NCBI RefSeq assembly: GCF_036173105.1
Contig: NZ_CP108053.1
Span: 1,488,001-1,552,000 of the forward strand
Origin: Streptomyces sp. NBC_00287
GTDB taxonomy: Bacteria > Actinomycetota > Actinomycetes > Streptomycetales > Streptomycetaceae
Direction of reading: 5' to 3'
Length of the DNA stretch: 64,000 nt
Part shown: piece by piece, positions 7,445-15,952 of the stretch
Position numbering within the stretch: position 1 is the stretch's first letter
Layout of the letters: each line of letters starts with the position of its first letter
Made by a program: the position numbers and the translations under genes
The notes under the pieces: generated by a model
The model's database searches: none
The model's input: the letters and a program-made list of their open reading frames with translations, nothing else
Told to the model about the DNA's origin: nothing

Positions 7445-8350
7445 GACGGCGGCCGCTGAGCGGGTGGCCGCTGAGCCGCGTCGGGCCAACGCGCCGGACC
7501 CCAGGGCGACTCCGGCGCCCACGAGGGCGCTGCCCGCGGCCTGTGCGGCGCCGTAGGAGCCCGTTCCGACCAATGGTGCGGTGCAGGCCGCGGCGACCGG
7601 GATGAGGCCGGAGAACAGCGTGGCGCGCTCCGCGCCGATCCGCTGCATGCCCATGTACCAGCACACGAAGCCGATCACGGTGACGATGACCGCCTGCCAC
7701 AGCAGCGCGGCCGTCTCGGTGGCGTCCGGCCGCCGCAGCCATCCGGCGCCGTCGGCTAGCAGTCCGGCCACCGCCGACTCCACGGCGGCGACACCGCACA
7801 CCGTGGCGGACAGCAGCCGGGGGCCCAAGGGGCGCAGTACGGGCACGGCGAGGACGGCGAATCCCACCTCGCCGACCAGCGCGCACGCCGAGAAGGCGAT
7901 GCCCGCCCCGTCCGTACGGCCCCAGCCCTGGACGGTCAGGGCACCGAGGGCGACGAGCGAGGCGCCGTACAGCACGACCCGTTGCGGACGGCGGCTGTCC
8001 AGAAGCGGAACGACGACGGCCACGACCACCGGCGCGCAGCCCACCAGTACGCCCGGGACGGCGGGTTCCGCGGTGCGTTCCGCGGCGATGACGGCCAGGT
8101 TGAAGCCGACCATGCCGACGGCCGCGAGCAGCGCGAGCCGCATCCACTGGCGGGCGGTGAGCGCCCGTAGCCGGGCCGTCGCGCCCCGCCCGGCGAGTGG
8201 GACGAGCAGCAGACAGGCCAGGCCGTAGCGCAGGAACTGGCCGCCCGCGTACGGATAGTCGCCGAGGACGCTGTTGGCGGTGAAGGACCCTCCGACGAGG
8301 ACACAGGCGAGCGCGGCGAGCAGAGCCCCGCGCGTGGTGGTGGCGTTCAT
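7160..8350 (-). CDS. EamA/DMT-family membrane transporter with run-on C-terminus
   Basis: Drug/metabolite transporter family protein. Ten hydrophobic segments occupy about the first 300 residues, beginning with LLAALACVLVGGSFTAN, in the two-EamA-repeat pattern. The frame stays open to 396 residues: the last ~90 residues are polar, basic and encoded antisense to the hydrolase gene at 7160-7444, so they do not look like a natural part of the fold. Family members are about 290-310 residues. Either the original stop was lost or the overlap is tolerated. It is divergent from the MocR regulator, a very common pairing in which the regulator controls the transporter. Confidence 0.82.
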   Translation of the reverse strand: MNATTTRGALLAALACVLVGGSFTANSVLGDYPYAGGQFLRYGLACLLLVPLAGRGATARLRALTARQWMRLALLAAVGMVGFNLAVIAAERTAEPAVPGVLVGCAPVVVAVVVPLLDSRRPQRVVLYGASLVALGALTVQGWGRTDGAGIAFSACALVGEVGFAVLAVPVLRPLGPRLLSATVCGVAAVESAVAGLLADGAGWLRRPDATETAALLWQAVIVTVIGFVCWYMGMQRIGAERATLFSGLIPVAAACTAPLVGTGSYGAAQAAGSALVGAGVALGSGALARRGSAATRSAAAVSAAAVEDDPRDERRVVVHRDMTAAGQPDQPGPGDDLLGADPLAADQHPVLAAPGHGDRKTGDVVGELDGVPRAEGLGEARGVREGQRLGDHGLG

Positions 8351-8397
8351 GGGAGCGACGCTAGGAAGCGAGGCGGTCCGGATTAAGGTCCACTTTC

Positions 8398-10320
8398 ATG
8401 ACGGTGTCGCAGACCAATCCGGATGGGGATGAGGGCGTGGGTTCGGGAGGCGGGGGGCCGGTGGGCGGGGGGTCGCTGGGCGCGGGGGCGGCGGACGCGG
8501 GGTCGGCAGGCGCGGGGCCGGCGGGCGCGGGGCCGGCGGGCGCGGGGCCGGCGGGCGCGGGGCCGGCGGGCGCGGGGCCGGCGGGCGCGGGTTCACTCGA
8601 CGCGGGGCCAACAGGCGCGGGTTCGGGAAACGCGCGGCTCGCAGGCGCGGACTCGCTCGACGCGGGGTCAACAGGCGGGGACTCGCTCGGCGCGAGGCTG
8701 GCAAGCGGAGGCTCGGGAAACGCGCGGCTCGAAGGCGCGGGCTCGCTCGATGCGAGGCTGGCAAGCGGAGGCTCGGGAAACGCGGAGCTCGAAGGCGCGG
8801 GCTCGCTCGGCGCGACGCTGGCAAGCGGGGGCTCGGGAAACGCGCGGCTCGCAGGCGCGGACTCGCCGGACGCGGCGACAGCGGGCTCGGGCTCGCCAGG
8901 CGCGGAGCCGGAGGGCGGCGGCTCGGGCGGTGGTTCGGTTGCGTGGGAGCTGTTGTTGCCGGCCGCCTCCGCGCCGGCACGTGCGCGTGGGCGGGCCTTG
9001 CAGGCCGCGTTGCGGGAGGCGGTGCGGGCCGGGCGGCTCGTTCCGGGGACGCGACTGCCGTCGAGCCGGGACCTCGCCGCCGACCTCGGTGTGTCGCGCG
9101 GGCTGATCACCGAGGCGTACGAGCAGCTCACGGCGGAGGGCTATCTGCGCAGTGGCCGGGGTGCCGGCACCTGGGTGGGCGGTGCCGTACGGTCGTCCCG
9201 GCCACGCGCGCGTGACCTCGCGCCGCGCTCCCCGGGCGCCCGCGCCGACTTCGTGCCCGGGACGCCGGATCTGTCGCTGTTCCCGCGGGCCGCCTGGGCC
9301 GCGGCACAGCGCGGCGTACTGGCCGAGCTCCCGCACCAGGACCTTGGCTACCCCGACCCGCGCGGCCTGCCCCGACTCCGTACGGCGCTGGCCGAACTGC
9401 TGGCCCGCCGCCGGGGCGTGGTCGCCGACCCGGAGCGGATCGTGGTCGTCTCCGGGGTGGCGCAGGCGACGACACTGCTCGGTTTCGCGCTGCACGCGCG
9501 CGGGATGCGCACGGTCGGCGTCGAGGACCCCGGCAGTCCTCAGCACAACGCGCTCTACGCCGCCGCGGGCGTCTCCACGGTGCCGCTCCCCCTGGACGAC
9601 GAGGGCCTCGCCCTCGACCCGCTGCGGACCTCGGACGTACGGGCCGTCGTGACGACCCCGGCCCACCAGTACCCGACCGGCATCGCGTACTCCGCGCGAC
9701 GTCGCGCCGAACTCCTGGACTGGGCACGGTCCGTGGACGGATTCGTCCTGGAGGACGACTACGACGGCGACTTCCGCTACGACCGCGCTCCCGTGGGCGC
9801 GCTCCAGGGCCTGGACCCGGAGCGCGTGGCCTACGCCGGCTCGGTCAGCAAGTCACTCGCGCCGGGGCTGCGCCTCGGCTGGCTGCTCGTCCCGGAGGCA
9901 CTGGCCGACGAGGTCGTCGAGCGCAAACGGACGATGGATCTCGGCCATCCCACCCTCGACCAGGCGCTGTTCGCCCGGTTCGTGGAGCACGGGGACTACG
10001 ACCGGCAGTTGCGCCGCTGCCAGCGCGCGTACCGGGAGCGGCGCGACGCCCTGGTCGCCGCGCTGGAGGAGTACTTCCCGGGCTCCCGGGTTTCGGGCAT
10101 CGCCGCCGGACTCCATGCGATCGCCGTACTGCCGAAACGGTTCGGGCCCGAGGAGGACTTCCGGGCGGGCACGGCCGCGGCCGGGGTGGCGGTGCGCCTG
10201 CTCGCGGACTGCACGCACGCGCGTGTGGAGCACGACGACGTACGGCTGGTGCTGGGATACGCGCATCTGTCGCCGACCCGGATCCGTGAGGGCGTACGGC
10301 TCATGGCCGAGGCGGTGTGA
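8398..10320 (+). CDS. MocR-type PLP-dependent regulator with repetitive N-terminal extension
   Basis: GntR-aminotransferase fusion of 640 residues. A winged helix starts near residue 183 (WELLLPA, then LPSSRDLAADLGVSRGLITE) and the type-I aminotransferase domain runs from about 270 to 635, with the PLP lysine Lys485 in SVSKSLAPGLRLGW and the aspartate motif EDDYDGDFRYD. The first ~180 residues are unusual: glycine/alanine/serine-rich five-residue units (GAGPA, then NARLE, GAGSL, DARLA) made by a tandem DNA repeat. Ordinary MocR proteins begin at about the winged helix. ATG 8398 is 47 bases from the divergent EamA start; a later start such as the GTG at 8942 is out of frame, so translation through the repeat is the simplest reading. 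Confidence 0.85.
   Translation: MTVSQTNPDGDEGVGSGGGGPVGGGSLGAGAADAGSAGAGPAGAGPAGAGPAGAGPAGAGPAGAGSLDAGPTGAGSGNARLAGADSLDAGSTGGDSLGARLASGGSGNARLEGAGSLDARLASGGSGNAELEGAGSLGATLASGGSGNARLAGADSPDAATAGSGSPGAEPEGGGSGGGSVAWELLLPAASAPARARGRALQAALREAVRAGRLVPGTRLPSSRDLAADLGVSRGLITEAYEQLTAEGYLRSGRGAGTWVGGAVRSSRPRARDLAPRSPGARADFVPGTPDLSLFPRAAWAAAQRGVLAELPHQDLGYPDPRGLPRLRTALAELLARRRGVVADPERIVVVSGVAQATTLLGFALHARGMRTVGVEDPGSPQHNALYAAAGVSTVPLPLDDEGLALDPLRTSDVRAVVTTPAHQYPTGIAYSARRRAELLDWARSVDGFVLEDDYDGDFRYDRAPVGALQGLDPERVAYAGSVSKSLAPGLRLGWLLVPEALADEVVERKRTMDLGHPTLDQALFARFVEHGDYDRQLRRCQRAYRERRDALVAALEEYFPGSRVSGIAAGLHAIAVLPKRFGPEEDFRAGTAAAGVAVRLLADCTHARVEHDDVRLVLGYAHLSPTRIREGVRLMAEAV
8461..8940 (+). repeat. coding tandem repeat, 15-bp unit with 60-bp higher-order period
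   Basis: The first part holds repeated copies of GCGCGGGGCCGGCGG (15 bp, GAGPA). From about 8581 the units differ but realign every 60 bases, giving 20-residue blocks such as SGGSGNARLE followed by GAGSLDARLA. All units are multiples of three, so the reading frame of the MocR gene is kept. The opposite strand is also open but proline-rich and is a by-product of the repeat. Confidence 0.85.
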
Positions 10321-10472
10321 CGGGTCCGGGATCCGGGGCTGCCCGCGGCTCCGAGGGCATCGGTTCCCTTGCCCCGTCGGTCGGTTGTTCACTTGTGGTT
10401 TCCGTGTGCGCTGCGGCGCACCAGTAGTTGTGGCACTGCACACTGGCCGGATCCCGTCCTGGAGGCCCACCC

Positions 10473-11606
10473 ATGTCACACCGTCCGTTCCCCGGCCGCC
10501 GCAGTGTTCTGCGCGGCTCGCTCGCCGCCTCCGCGGCCCTGACCCTGCCCACCGCGCTCGGCGCGGCGCCCGCGTTCGCCCTGTCCGGGCGGCCCAAGGC
10601 GGGCTGGGGCGTACAGACGGGAGACGTGACGACCGACTCGGGTCTGGTGTGGGTGCGCTCCGACCGGCCCGCCCGGATGATCGTCGAGACGTCCGCCACC
10701 GAGTCCTTCCGCAACCCGCGCAGATGGCACGGTCAGAACCTGCGCGCCTTCAACGCCCAGGTCCCCTCCATCATCCAGTGGGACGACCACGAGGTCACCA
10801 ACAACTGGTACCCGGGCGAGATCCTCGGCGACTCCCGCTACACGGAGAAGAACGTCGACGTGCTCGCCTCCCGCGCCCGGCAGGCGTTCTCGGAGTACTA
10901 CCCGATCTCCACGCTGCGCCGCCCCGACGGCCGCGTCTACCGGACGCAGCACTACGGCCCGCTGCTGGACGTGTTCGTGCTGGACATGCGCACCTACCGC
11001 AACGCCAACTCCCCGGACAACCAGACCACCGACCCGGTGGGCATCCTCGGCCGGGAGCAGCTGGAGTGGCTCAAGCGCGAGCTGTCCCGTTCGCGGGCGG
11101 TGTGGAAGGTCATCGCCTCCGACATGCCGATCGGCCTGGTCGTGCCGGACGCCGGAGACGGCAAGCCGAACCTCGAGGCGGTCGCGCAGGGCGACCCGGG
11201 CGCCCCGCTCGGCCGTGAGCTCCAGATCGCCGAGCTGCTGCGGTTCATCAAGCACCGGCGGATCACCGGCACGGTGTGGCTGACCGCCGACGTCCACTAC
11301 ACCTCGGCCCAGCACTACCAGCCCTCACGGGCCGCGTTCACCGACTTCGAGCCGTTCTGGGAGTTCGTCTCGGGTCCGCTGAACGCCGGCGGCTTCCCGG
11401 CCAACGCGCTCGACAACACCTTCGGCCCGGAGCGGGTGTTCCTCAAGGCGCCGACCGTCGCCAACGTCTCCCCCGCCGAGGGCTACCAGTTCTTCGGAGA
11501 GGTCGACATCGACGGCGACAGCGGCGAGCTGACGGTACGGCTGCGCGAGCAGGACGGCACCGTGCTGTTCACGCAGGTGCTGCAGCCGGGGCGGGTCGGC
11601 CAGTAA
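10473..11606 (+). CDS. PhoD-like alkaline phosphatase, Tat-exported, internally deleted
   Basis: A 377-residue relative of PhoD phosphodiesterase/phosphatase. The N-terminus PGRRSVLRGSLAAS is a twin-arginine signal with cleavage expected after the alanine-rich stretch near residue 35. The start of the mature protein (GVQTGDVTTDSGLVWVRSDR) and the C-terminal half (FNAQVPSIIQWDDHEVTNNW to the end) are well preserved. Between ESFRNPRRW and NLRAFNAQ the ~130 residues normally present are missing; that part holds the first metal-binding aspartates of the phosphatase core. Family members are usually over 500 residues. The frame is intact, so it could still be made, but catalysis is doubtful. Confidence 0.8.
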   Translation: MSHRPFPGRRSVLRGSLAASAALTLPTALGAAPAFALSGRPKAGWGVQTGDVTTDSGLVWVRSDRPARMIVETSATESFRNPRRWHGQNLRAFNAQVPSIIQWDDHEVTNNWYPGEILGDSRYTEKNVDVLASRARQAFSEYYPISTLRRPDGRVYRTQHYGPLLDVFVLDMRTYRNANSPDNQTTDPVGILGREQLEWLKRELSRSRAVWKVIASDMPIGLVVPDAGDGKPNLEAVAQGDPGAPLGRELQIAELLRFIKHRRITGTVWLTADVHYTSAQHYQPSRAAFTDFEPFWEFVSGPLNAGGFPANALDNTFGPERVFLKAPTVANVSPAEGYQFFGEVDIDGDSGELTVRLREQDGTVLFTQVLQPGRVGQ

Positions 11607-11613
11607 CCTTCAC

Positions 11614-11654
11614 AGGTGTCGCGCTCCGGCGTCATCCCCCGGCGCGCGACACCT
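11614..11654 (+). terminator. hairpin terminator after the PhoD-like gene
   Basis: AGGTGTCGCGC pairs perfectly with GCGCGACACCT (11 bp) around a 19-base loop, starting eight bases after the stop codon at 11606. No long U-run follows. Confidence 0.75.
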
Positions 11655-11726
11655 TCAACTCCGCCTCACCGAGTGCGTTTTCGCAGGTCGGAGCCGATTG
11701 TCAGTGGTCGCGTCTACGGTTTTTCC

Positions 11727-13145
11727 ATGACGCGATCACTGCAGGCAGTGGCCTATCGCCGACCCTCCGCGCTGGACTCCACCGCGGACGGCCGGCGCCT
11801 GGGACTGGAGACCTCACGGGGTGCGACGCCCACGGGCACCGCCGACCATCCCCGTTTCTTCGCCGGGTTCCTGACGGCACCTCAGGCAGCATCCGCCGGG
11901 CTGCTGGCGGTGGCCGACGTGGCGGCCGCGCGGTACTACCAGCGGCAGCTGCGCGCCTCACTGGACCCGGTGGTGACCGGCAACGGCGACCGGCTGCGCT
12001 TCGAGTCCTTCTCCGGCTGCGGCGGGGTGTACGCCCGTCTGGACGTGCTGACGGCGGGCCTCGACGGCGACGAGGTCGGCCACGGCACGACGAACGTCGA
12101 CGTCAACAACCCGCTGCGCGAGGCGCTTTCGAGGATCGGCACGGATGATCCGCTGCACCTGCGCGTGGGGCCCGACGATCTGACGGTGACCACCCTCGAC
12201 GGCCCGGTGGTCGAGAAGAAGGTCCCGCTCCCCGACCGCTGGCTGCGCGGCTTCGCGGAGTCCCAGGTGATCGCGGCCGGCTTCGACCTGCGCGCCGAAC
12301 TCCCCGCCGCCGAGGCGGTCCGGTTCCTGCGCGCACTGCCGAAGGCCGGAGCGCGGGGCGCCGCGGGAGGTCCGCGCTGGCTGGTCCCGGCGGGCCGCGC
12401 CCTGCGCCCGACCACCCGCGCGGTGCCCGGCGCGATCTGTCTGCCCGGCCCGGAGCGGCTGATCGCGCTCCAGCGAGTGCTACGGCACGCCACCACCCTG
12501 AGGGTGTACGGCCCCGCAGTCGGCCCGGGCGCGGCGGCGACCGCCAGTGCCTGGGAGATGGTGCTGCCGGGCATGCGGCTCACCCTGACTCTGTCGCCCG
12601 ACGCCTCCCGCGGCTTCTCCGGCGAGGGCGGGGTCCTCGAGGCGCTCGCCACCGACGAGGCCGCCGAAGACGCGGAGCTGATCTCGGTGCTCCTCGCCTG
12701 GGAGCCGCGCATCGACGTCACCGACCTCGCCGCCGCCTCGGGCCTCACCCCCGAGCGCGTGCGCGCGGCCCTGGTCCGCCTCGGCACCTCGGGCCGGGTC
12801 GGCTATGACACCGCGGAGGCGGCCTACTTCCATCGGGAGCTGCCGTACGACTCCGCGCGCGTGGAGCGGCACAACCCCAGACTGCGCTCCGCCCAGGCTC
12901 TGGTGGCGGCCGGCGCCGTAGCCGTGGACGGCGCGCTCGGCACGGTGACCGCGGAGGACGGCCATGTGCACCGCGTGCGGGACGAGTCGGGGGCGCTCAC
13001 CTGCACGTGTCTGTGGTGGGCGAAGTACCGGGGCGGGCGCGGGCCCTGCAAGCACGCCTTGGCGGTACGGATGGTGCGGCGCGGCGCCGCGGCGGAACAG
13101 GAAACGGCAACGGCAACAGCACGAGTCGACGGGGGTGTGCGATGA
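11727..13145 (+). CDS. SWIM zinc-finger protein
   Basis: A 472-residue protein with a C-terminal SWIM zinc-binding motif: Cys426, Cys428, Cys441 and His443 in the order CxC then CxH (CTCLWW, then PCKHALAV). SWIM domains bind nucleic acid or protein partners. The long N-terminal region has no recognised catalytic motif and is rich in Ala, Gly and Leu; a helix-turn-helix-like stretch lies near residues 330-365 (VTDLAAASGLTPERVRAALV). ATG 11727 follows a short T-run and gives the start MTRSLQAVAYRRPS seen in relatives. Its stop overlaps the start of the DUF6493 gene (ATGA), so the two are translationally coupled and probably act together. Their biochemical function is not known to me. Confidence 0.85.
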   Translation: MTRSLQAVAYRRPSALDSTADGRRLGLETSRGATPTGTADHPRFFAGFLTAPQAASAGLLAVADVAAARYYQRQLRASLDPVVTGNGDRLRFESFSGCGGVYARLDVLTAGLDGDEVGHGTTNVDVNNPLREALSRIGTDDPLHLRVGPDDLTVTTLDGPVVEKKVPLPDRWLRGFAESQVIAAGFDLRAELPAAEAVRFLRALPKAGARGAAGGPRWLVPAGRALRPTTRAVPGAICLPGPERLIALQRVLRHATTLRVYGPAVGPGAAATASAWEMVLPGMRLTLTLSPDASRGFSGEGGVLEALATDEAAEDAELISVLLAWEPRIDVTDLAAASGLTPERVRAALVRLGTSGRVGYDTAEAAYFHRELPYDSARVERHNPRLRSAQALVAAGAVAVDGALGTVTAEDGHVHRVRDESGALTCTCLWWAKYRGGRGPCKHALAVRMVRRGAAAEQETATATARVDGGVR

Positions 13146-15766
13146 GTTCGCTGATGGACGCGGTACGGGCGGGACGGATCGCCGAGGTGGCGAGCCTGCT
13201 GGACGGGATGACGGACGCCGAACGCCGGGCGTGCTTCCCCGAGTTGAAGGCGCTGCGCAAGGAGCTACGAGCGGACCGCTGGAGCGAGCAGGGGCGCCAG
13301 GTTCTGCCCGCCCTGCATCTGGCCGGCGCGGCCTGCCAGACCGGTGCGGCGGCCGTGGCGAACTGGCTGGCGGCCACCGACTTCACCTGGGCGCCCGCGT
13401 CGCCGGGCCGGCTGATCGACACCCTCGCCGACCGGGATCTCGCCTGGATCGCCGATGTGACGCATCGGCTCGCCCAGCGGCCGGTCAGCGCGCGCGTGCC
13501 GTTCGAGCTGATGACCGGCCTGGTACGGCTGTCCGCCTGTCCGGTGCCCACGACGGACGCCTATGTCCAGGGCTGGCTGATGCACATCGGCAGCACCTGG
13601 GCACGCTCGGGCTCCCTTGTCGACCGACTCCGTCAGGAGCCGCAGCTGGCCGAGCTGGTGGCCGCTCTATTCGAGATCGACGACATCGGCTCGGTGTTCG
13701 GCTGGGTGGCGGGCGAGGGGCGCAACAGCTGGCCCACCTCTCTCGCCCGTCTCACCGAGGAAGGCACCTTGGACCGGAAGTCGATGGTGGACGGCTGCGT
13801 GGCCCGCCTTCTGCGGGGCGGCCGGGCGTCCGATGTCCGGGTGTTCCTCCAGCTGTTGCAGGCGCTGGCCCCGACCCGGGAGGAGGAGCGGGAGCGGGTG
13901 GCCGACTGGACGGCGCTCGCCGCGGACGCCGCCTCTCCGGTCGCCGCGCACGCCCAGTCGGTGCTGGCCGGGCTGGCCCTGGACGGCGAACTCCCGCCCC
14001 GCAGGCTGGCCGAGATGTCGGAGGCGGTGCTGTTCCGCACCGAGAAGAAGCTGCTGCGGACCCAGCTCGTCCTGCTGGGCAAGGTGCTCGCCCAGGACGC
14101 GGCCGGTGTCGACGAGCTGCTGCCCTGCCTGGCACAGGCCCTCGGCCACACGGACTCCGAAGTGCAGGAGCGTGCGGTCAAGCTGGTGGAGCGGTATGCG
14201 CCGAAGATCGGCGACCCGGGGGTCCAGGACGTACTCGCCGCCGGTGCCGAACAGTCCAGTCCCGTCCTGCGTGCCCGTGTCGCCGAGGCCCTGGGCGTGA
14301 TCCACGTGACGGCGGAGGTGTACGAGGAGGCGTTGCCACCCGCTCCGGTGCCGGTTCGACTGTCGCCCGCTCCGGAGTCGGTGGCCGAACTCGCCGAAGA
14401 GGTAGGGGCGTTGCTGGCGGGGTCCGGTAGCGATGTGGCCGCCTTCGAGCGCACCCTCGACGGCCTGGTCCGCCACGCCCACCAGGATCCGGACGCCCTG
14501 CGGGAGGCGCTCGAACCCGTAGCGAGCCGACTGCGCTGGTTCACCGCCGACACCGTGTATCCGAGCGACTTCTTCGGCCTGCGCCATCTGGAGCTCATCC
14601 TCGCGGCCCTGCTGAGGAAGACACCTCCCGAGGGCTTCCACACGCCGCTCCAGGACCCGCTGTCCGTGGCGGGCTGCGTGCACAGCCCCCTCGGCCGGGC
14701 CTTCAACTCCCGCATCTGGGAGATCGCGCACCGCATCCACGCCGATCCGCCGCCCTTCCTCCTGTCCACACCCACCTGGAACACCGGCATCCTCGAACCG
14801 GACGAGCTGGTCACCCGGCTCGACGCCTACCGCGACCTGGGCGTCCGGGTCGCGCCCACCGACTTCGCGCAAGCGCTGCTGCGGGTCCGGCGCCAGGACC
14901 GTGCGGCGGCCGAGGCGGCCGCGGAGCGTGCGGCGGCGCTGGGCACATCCGAGGGCACCCGGCTCGCACATTGGCTCACCGCTGACACCCCGGCGCTGCC
15001 ACCCGTCAGACGGCGCACCGCGGGCCCCTGGGTCCTGCTGGCGTACGGCGAACTCGAAGAGCTGCAGCAGGATTTCCCGCCGGACTTCCACCCCTTGGGC
15101 AGGCCGGTGTCCGTGTACAGCGACCGGTGGCGCTGCTACCACTGGGACGCCGACCTGCGCCCGCACTGGACGGCGTTGCTGCCCGAGCGGCGCGAACTGG
15201 TGGCGGTGCGGCTGCTGCGGGACTTCTCCTCGCTGGCCGTGGACGACACCCGGGGAGCCGCCGAGATCCTCCCCCGGCTCGCCGAGTCGGACGGAGCGGC
15301 GGGTCCGGCCCTCCACCTGGGCCTGGCGTACGCGCTCGGCGCCCGGCACGAGGAGGACCGGCTCGCCGCCGTGGACGCCCTGTTGGTGCTGGCGGCGCGT
15401 GAACAGCTCGACGCGGAGCGGCTGGGCACGGACCTCGGGGAGCTGGTGGGCAGCGGGGCGGTAAAGCCGGCGCGGCTCGTGGAGTCCGTACGGACCGCGG
15501 CGGCCACCGGGGCGAACGCCACGATCTGGGAGATGCTCCGGCACACCCTGCCCGCTCTGCTCGGGGACCTCACCGGCGACCGGCCGCCCACCCCGCCCCG
15601 TGGGCTCGGGGATCTGGTGGCCGTGGCGGCGGACTGCGCCGAGCGGTCCGGTGCGCGGGGCGAGGTGCCGCACCTGGCGCAGATAGCGGAGCGGCGTGGC
15701 TCCTCCCGGCTGGTGGCCCAGGCCCGTCGGCTCCGCAGCACGCTGGTCGCGGAGGTGGCCGCCTGA
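13142..15766 (+). CDS. DUF6493-family protein
   Basis: Large cytoplasmic protein of 874 residues coupled to the SWIM gene by a four-base overlap. It is almost entirely helical and leucine/alanine rich, and stretches such as LGHTDSEVQERAVKLVERYAP (around residues 336-356) look like HEAT-type repeats, so it is probably a scaffold. I assign DUF6493 because this family regularly follows a SWIM gene in Streptomyces; I see no catalytic motif. In related loci such pairs often stand near a MoxR-type ATPase and VWA-domain gene. None is present here: the next gene starts 186 bases later and is a GNAT protein. Confidence 0.8.
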   Translation: MSSLMDAVRAGRIAEVASLLDGMTDAERRACFPELKALRKELRADRWSEQGRQVLPALHLAGAACQTGAAAVANWLAATDFTWAPASPGRLIDTLADRDLAWIADVTHRLAQRPVSARVPFELMTGLVRLSACPVPTTDAYVQGWLMHIGSTWARSGSLVDRLRQEPQLAELVAALFEIDDIGSVFGWVAGEGRNSWPTSLARLTEEGTLDRKSMVDGCVARLLRGGRASDVRVFLQLLQALAPTREEERERVADWTALAADAASPVAAHAQSVLAGLALDGELPPRRLAEMSEAVLFRTEKKLLRTQLVLLGKVLAQDAAGVDELLPCLAQALGHTDSEVQERAVKLVERYAPKIGDPGVQDVLAAGAEQSSPVLRARVAEALGVIHVTAEVYEEALPPAPVPVRLSPAPESVAELAEEVGALLAGSGSDVAAFERTLDGLVRHAHQDPDALREALEPVASRLRWFTADTVYPSDFFGLRHLELILAALLRKTPPEGFHTPLQDPLSVAGCVHSPLGRAFNSRIWEIAHRIHADPPPFLLSTPTWNTGILEPDELVTRLDAYRDLGVRVAPTDFAQALLRVRRQDRAAAEAAAERAAALGTSEGTRLAHWLTADTPALPPVRRRTAGPWVLLAYGELEELQQDFPPDFHPLGRPVSVYSDRWRCYHWDADLRPHWTALLPERRELVAVRLLRDFSSLAVDDTRGAAEILPRLAESDGAAGPALHLGLAYALGARHEEDRLAAVDALLVLAAREQLDAERLGTDLGELVGSGAVKPARLVESVRTAAATGANATIWEMLRHTLPALLGDLTGDRPPTPPRGLGDLVAVAADCAERSGARGEVPHLAQIAERRGSSRLVAQARRLRSTLVAEVAA

Positions 15767-15952
15767 CGTAGTCCCGTACGCCGTACGTCCTACACCCCGG
15801 GGTGACGCGGACGGTCGACCAGGCAGGACACACGGTCGTCCGGCGCCAGCAACGCAACCGTTAAAGAAACGACAAAAGGTGCAGAAGCGATCTTTACCGC
15901 CCGGTCACAAAGCGTTCGTGATCACGCAACACCGTTCCTTCACAGTGGCTGC

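Noticed and set aside
8361..9131. Proline-rich open frame opposite the MocR repeat
   Set aside because: The repeat unit is open in every frame, so its antisense is bound to be open too. It has no start context and no link to a known family.
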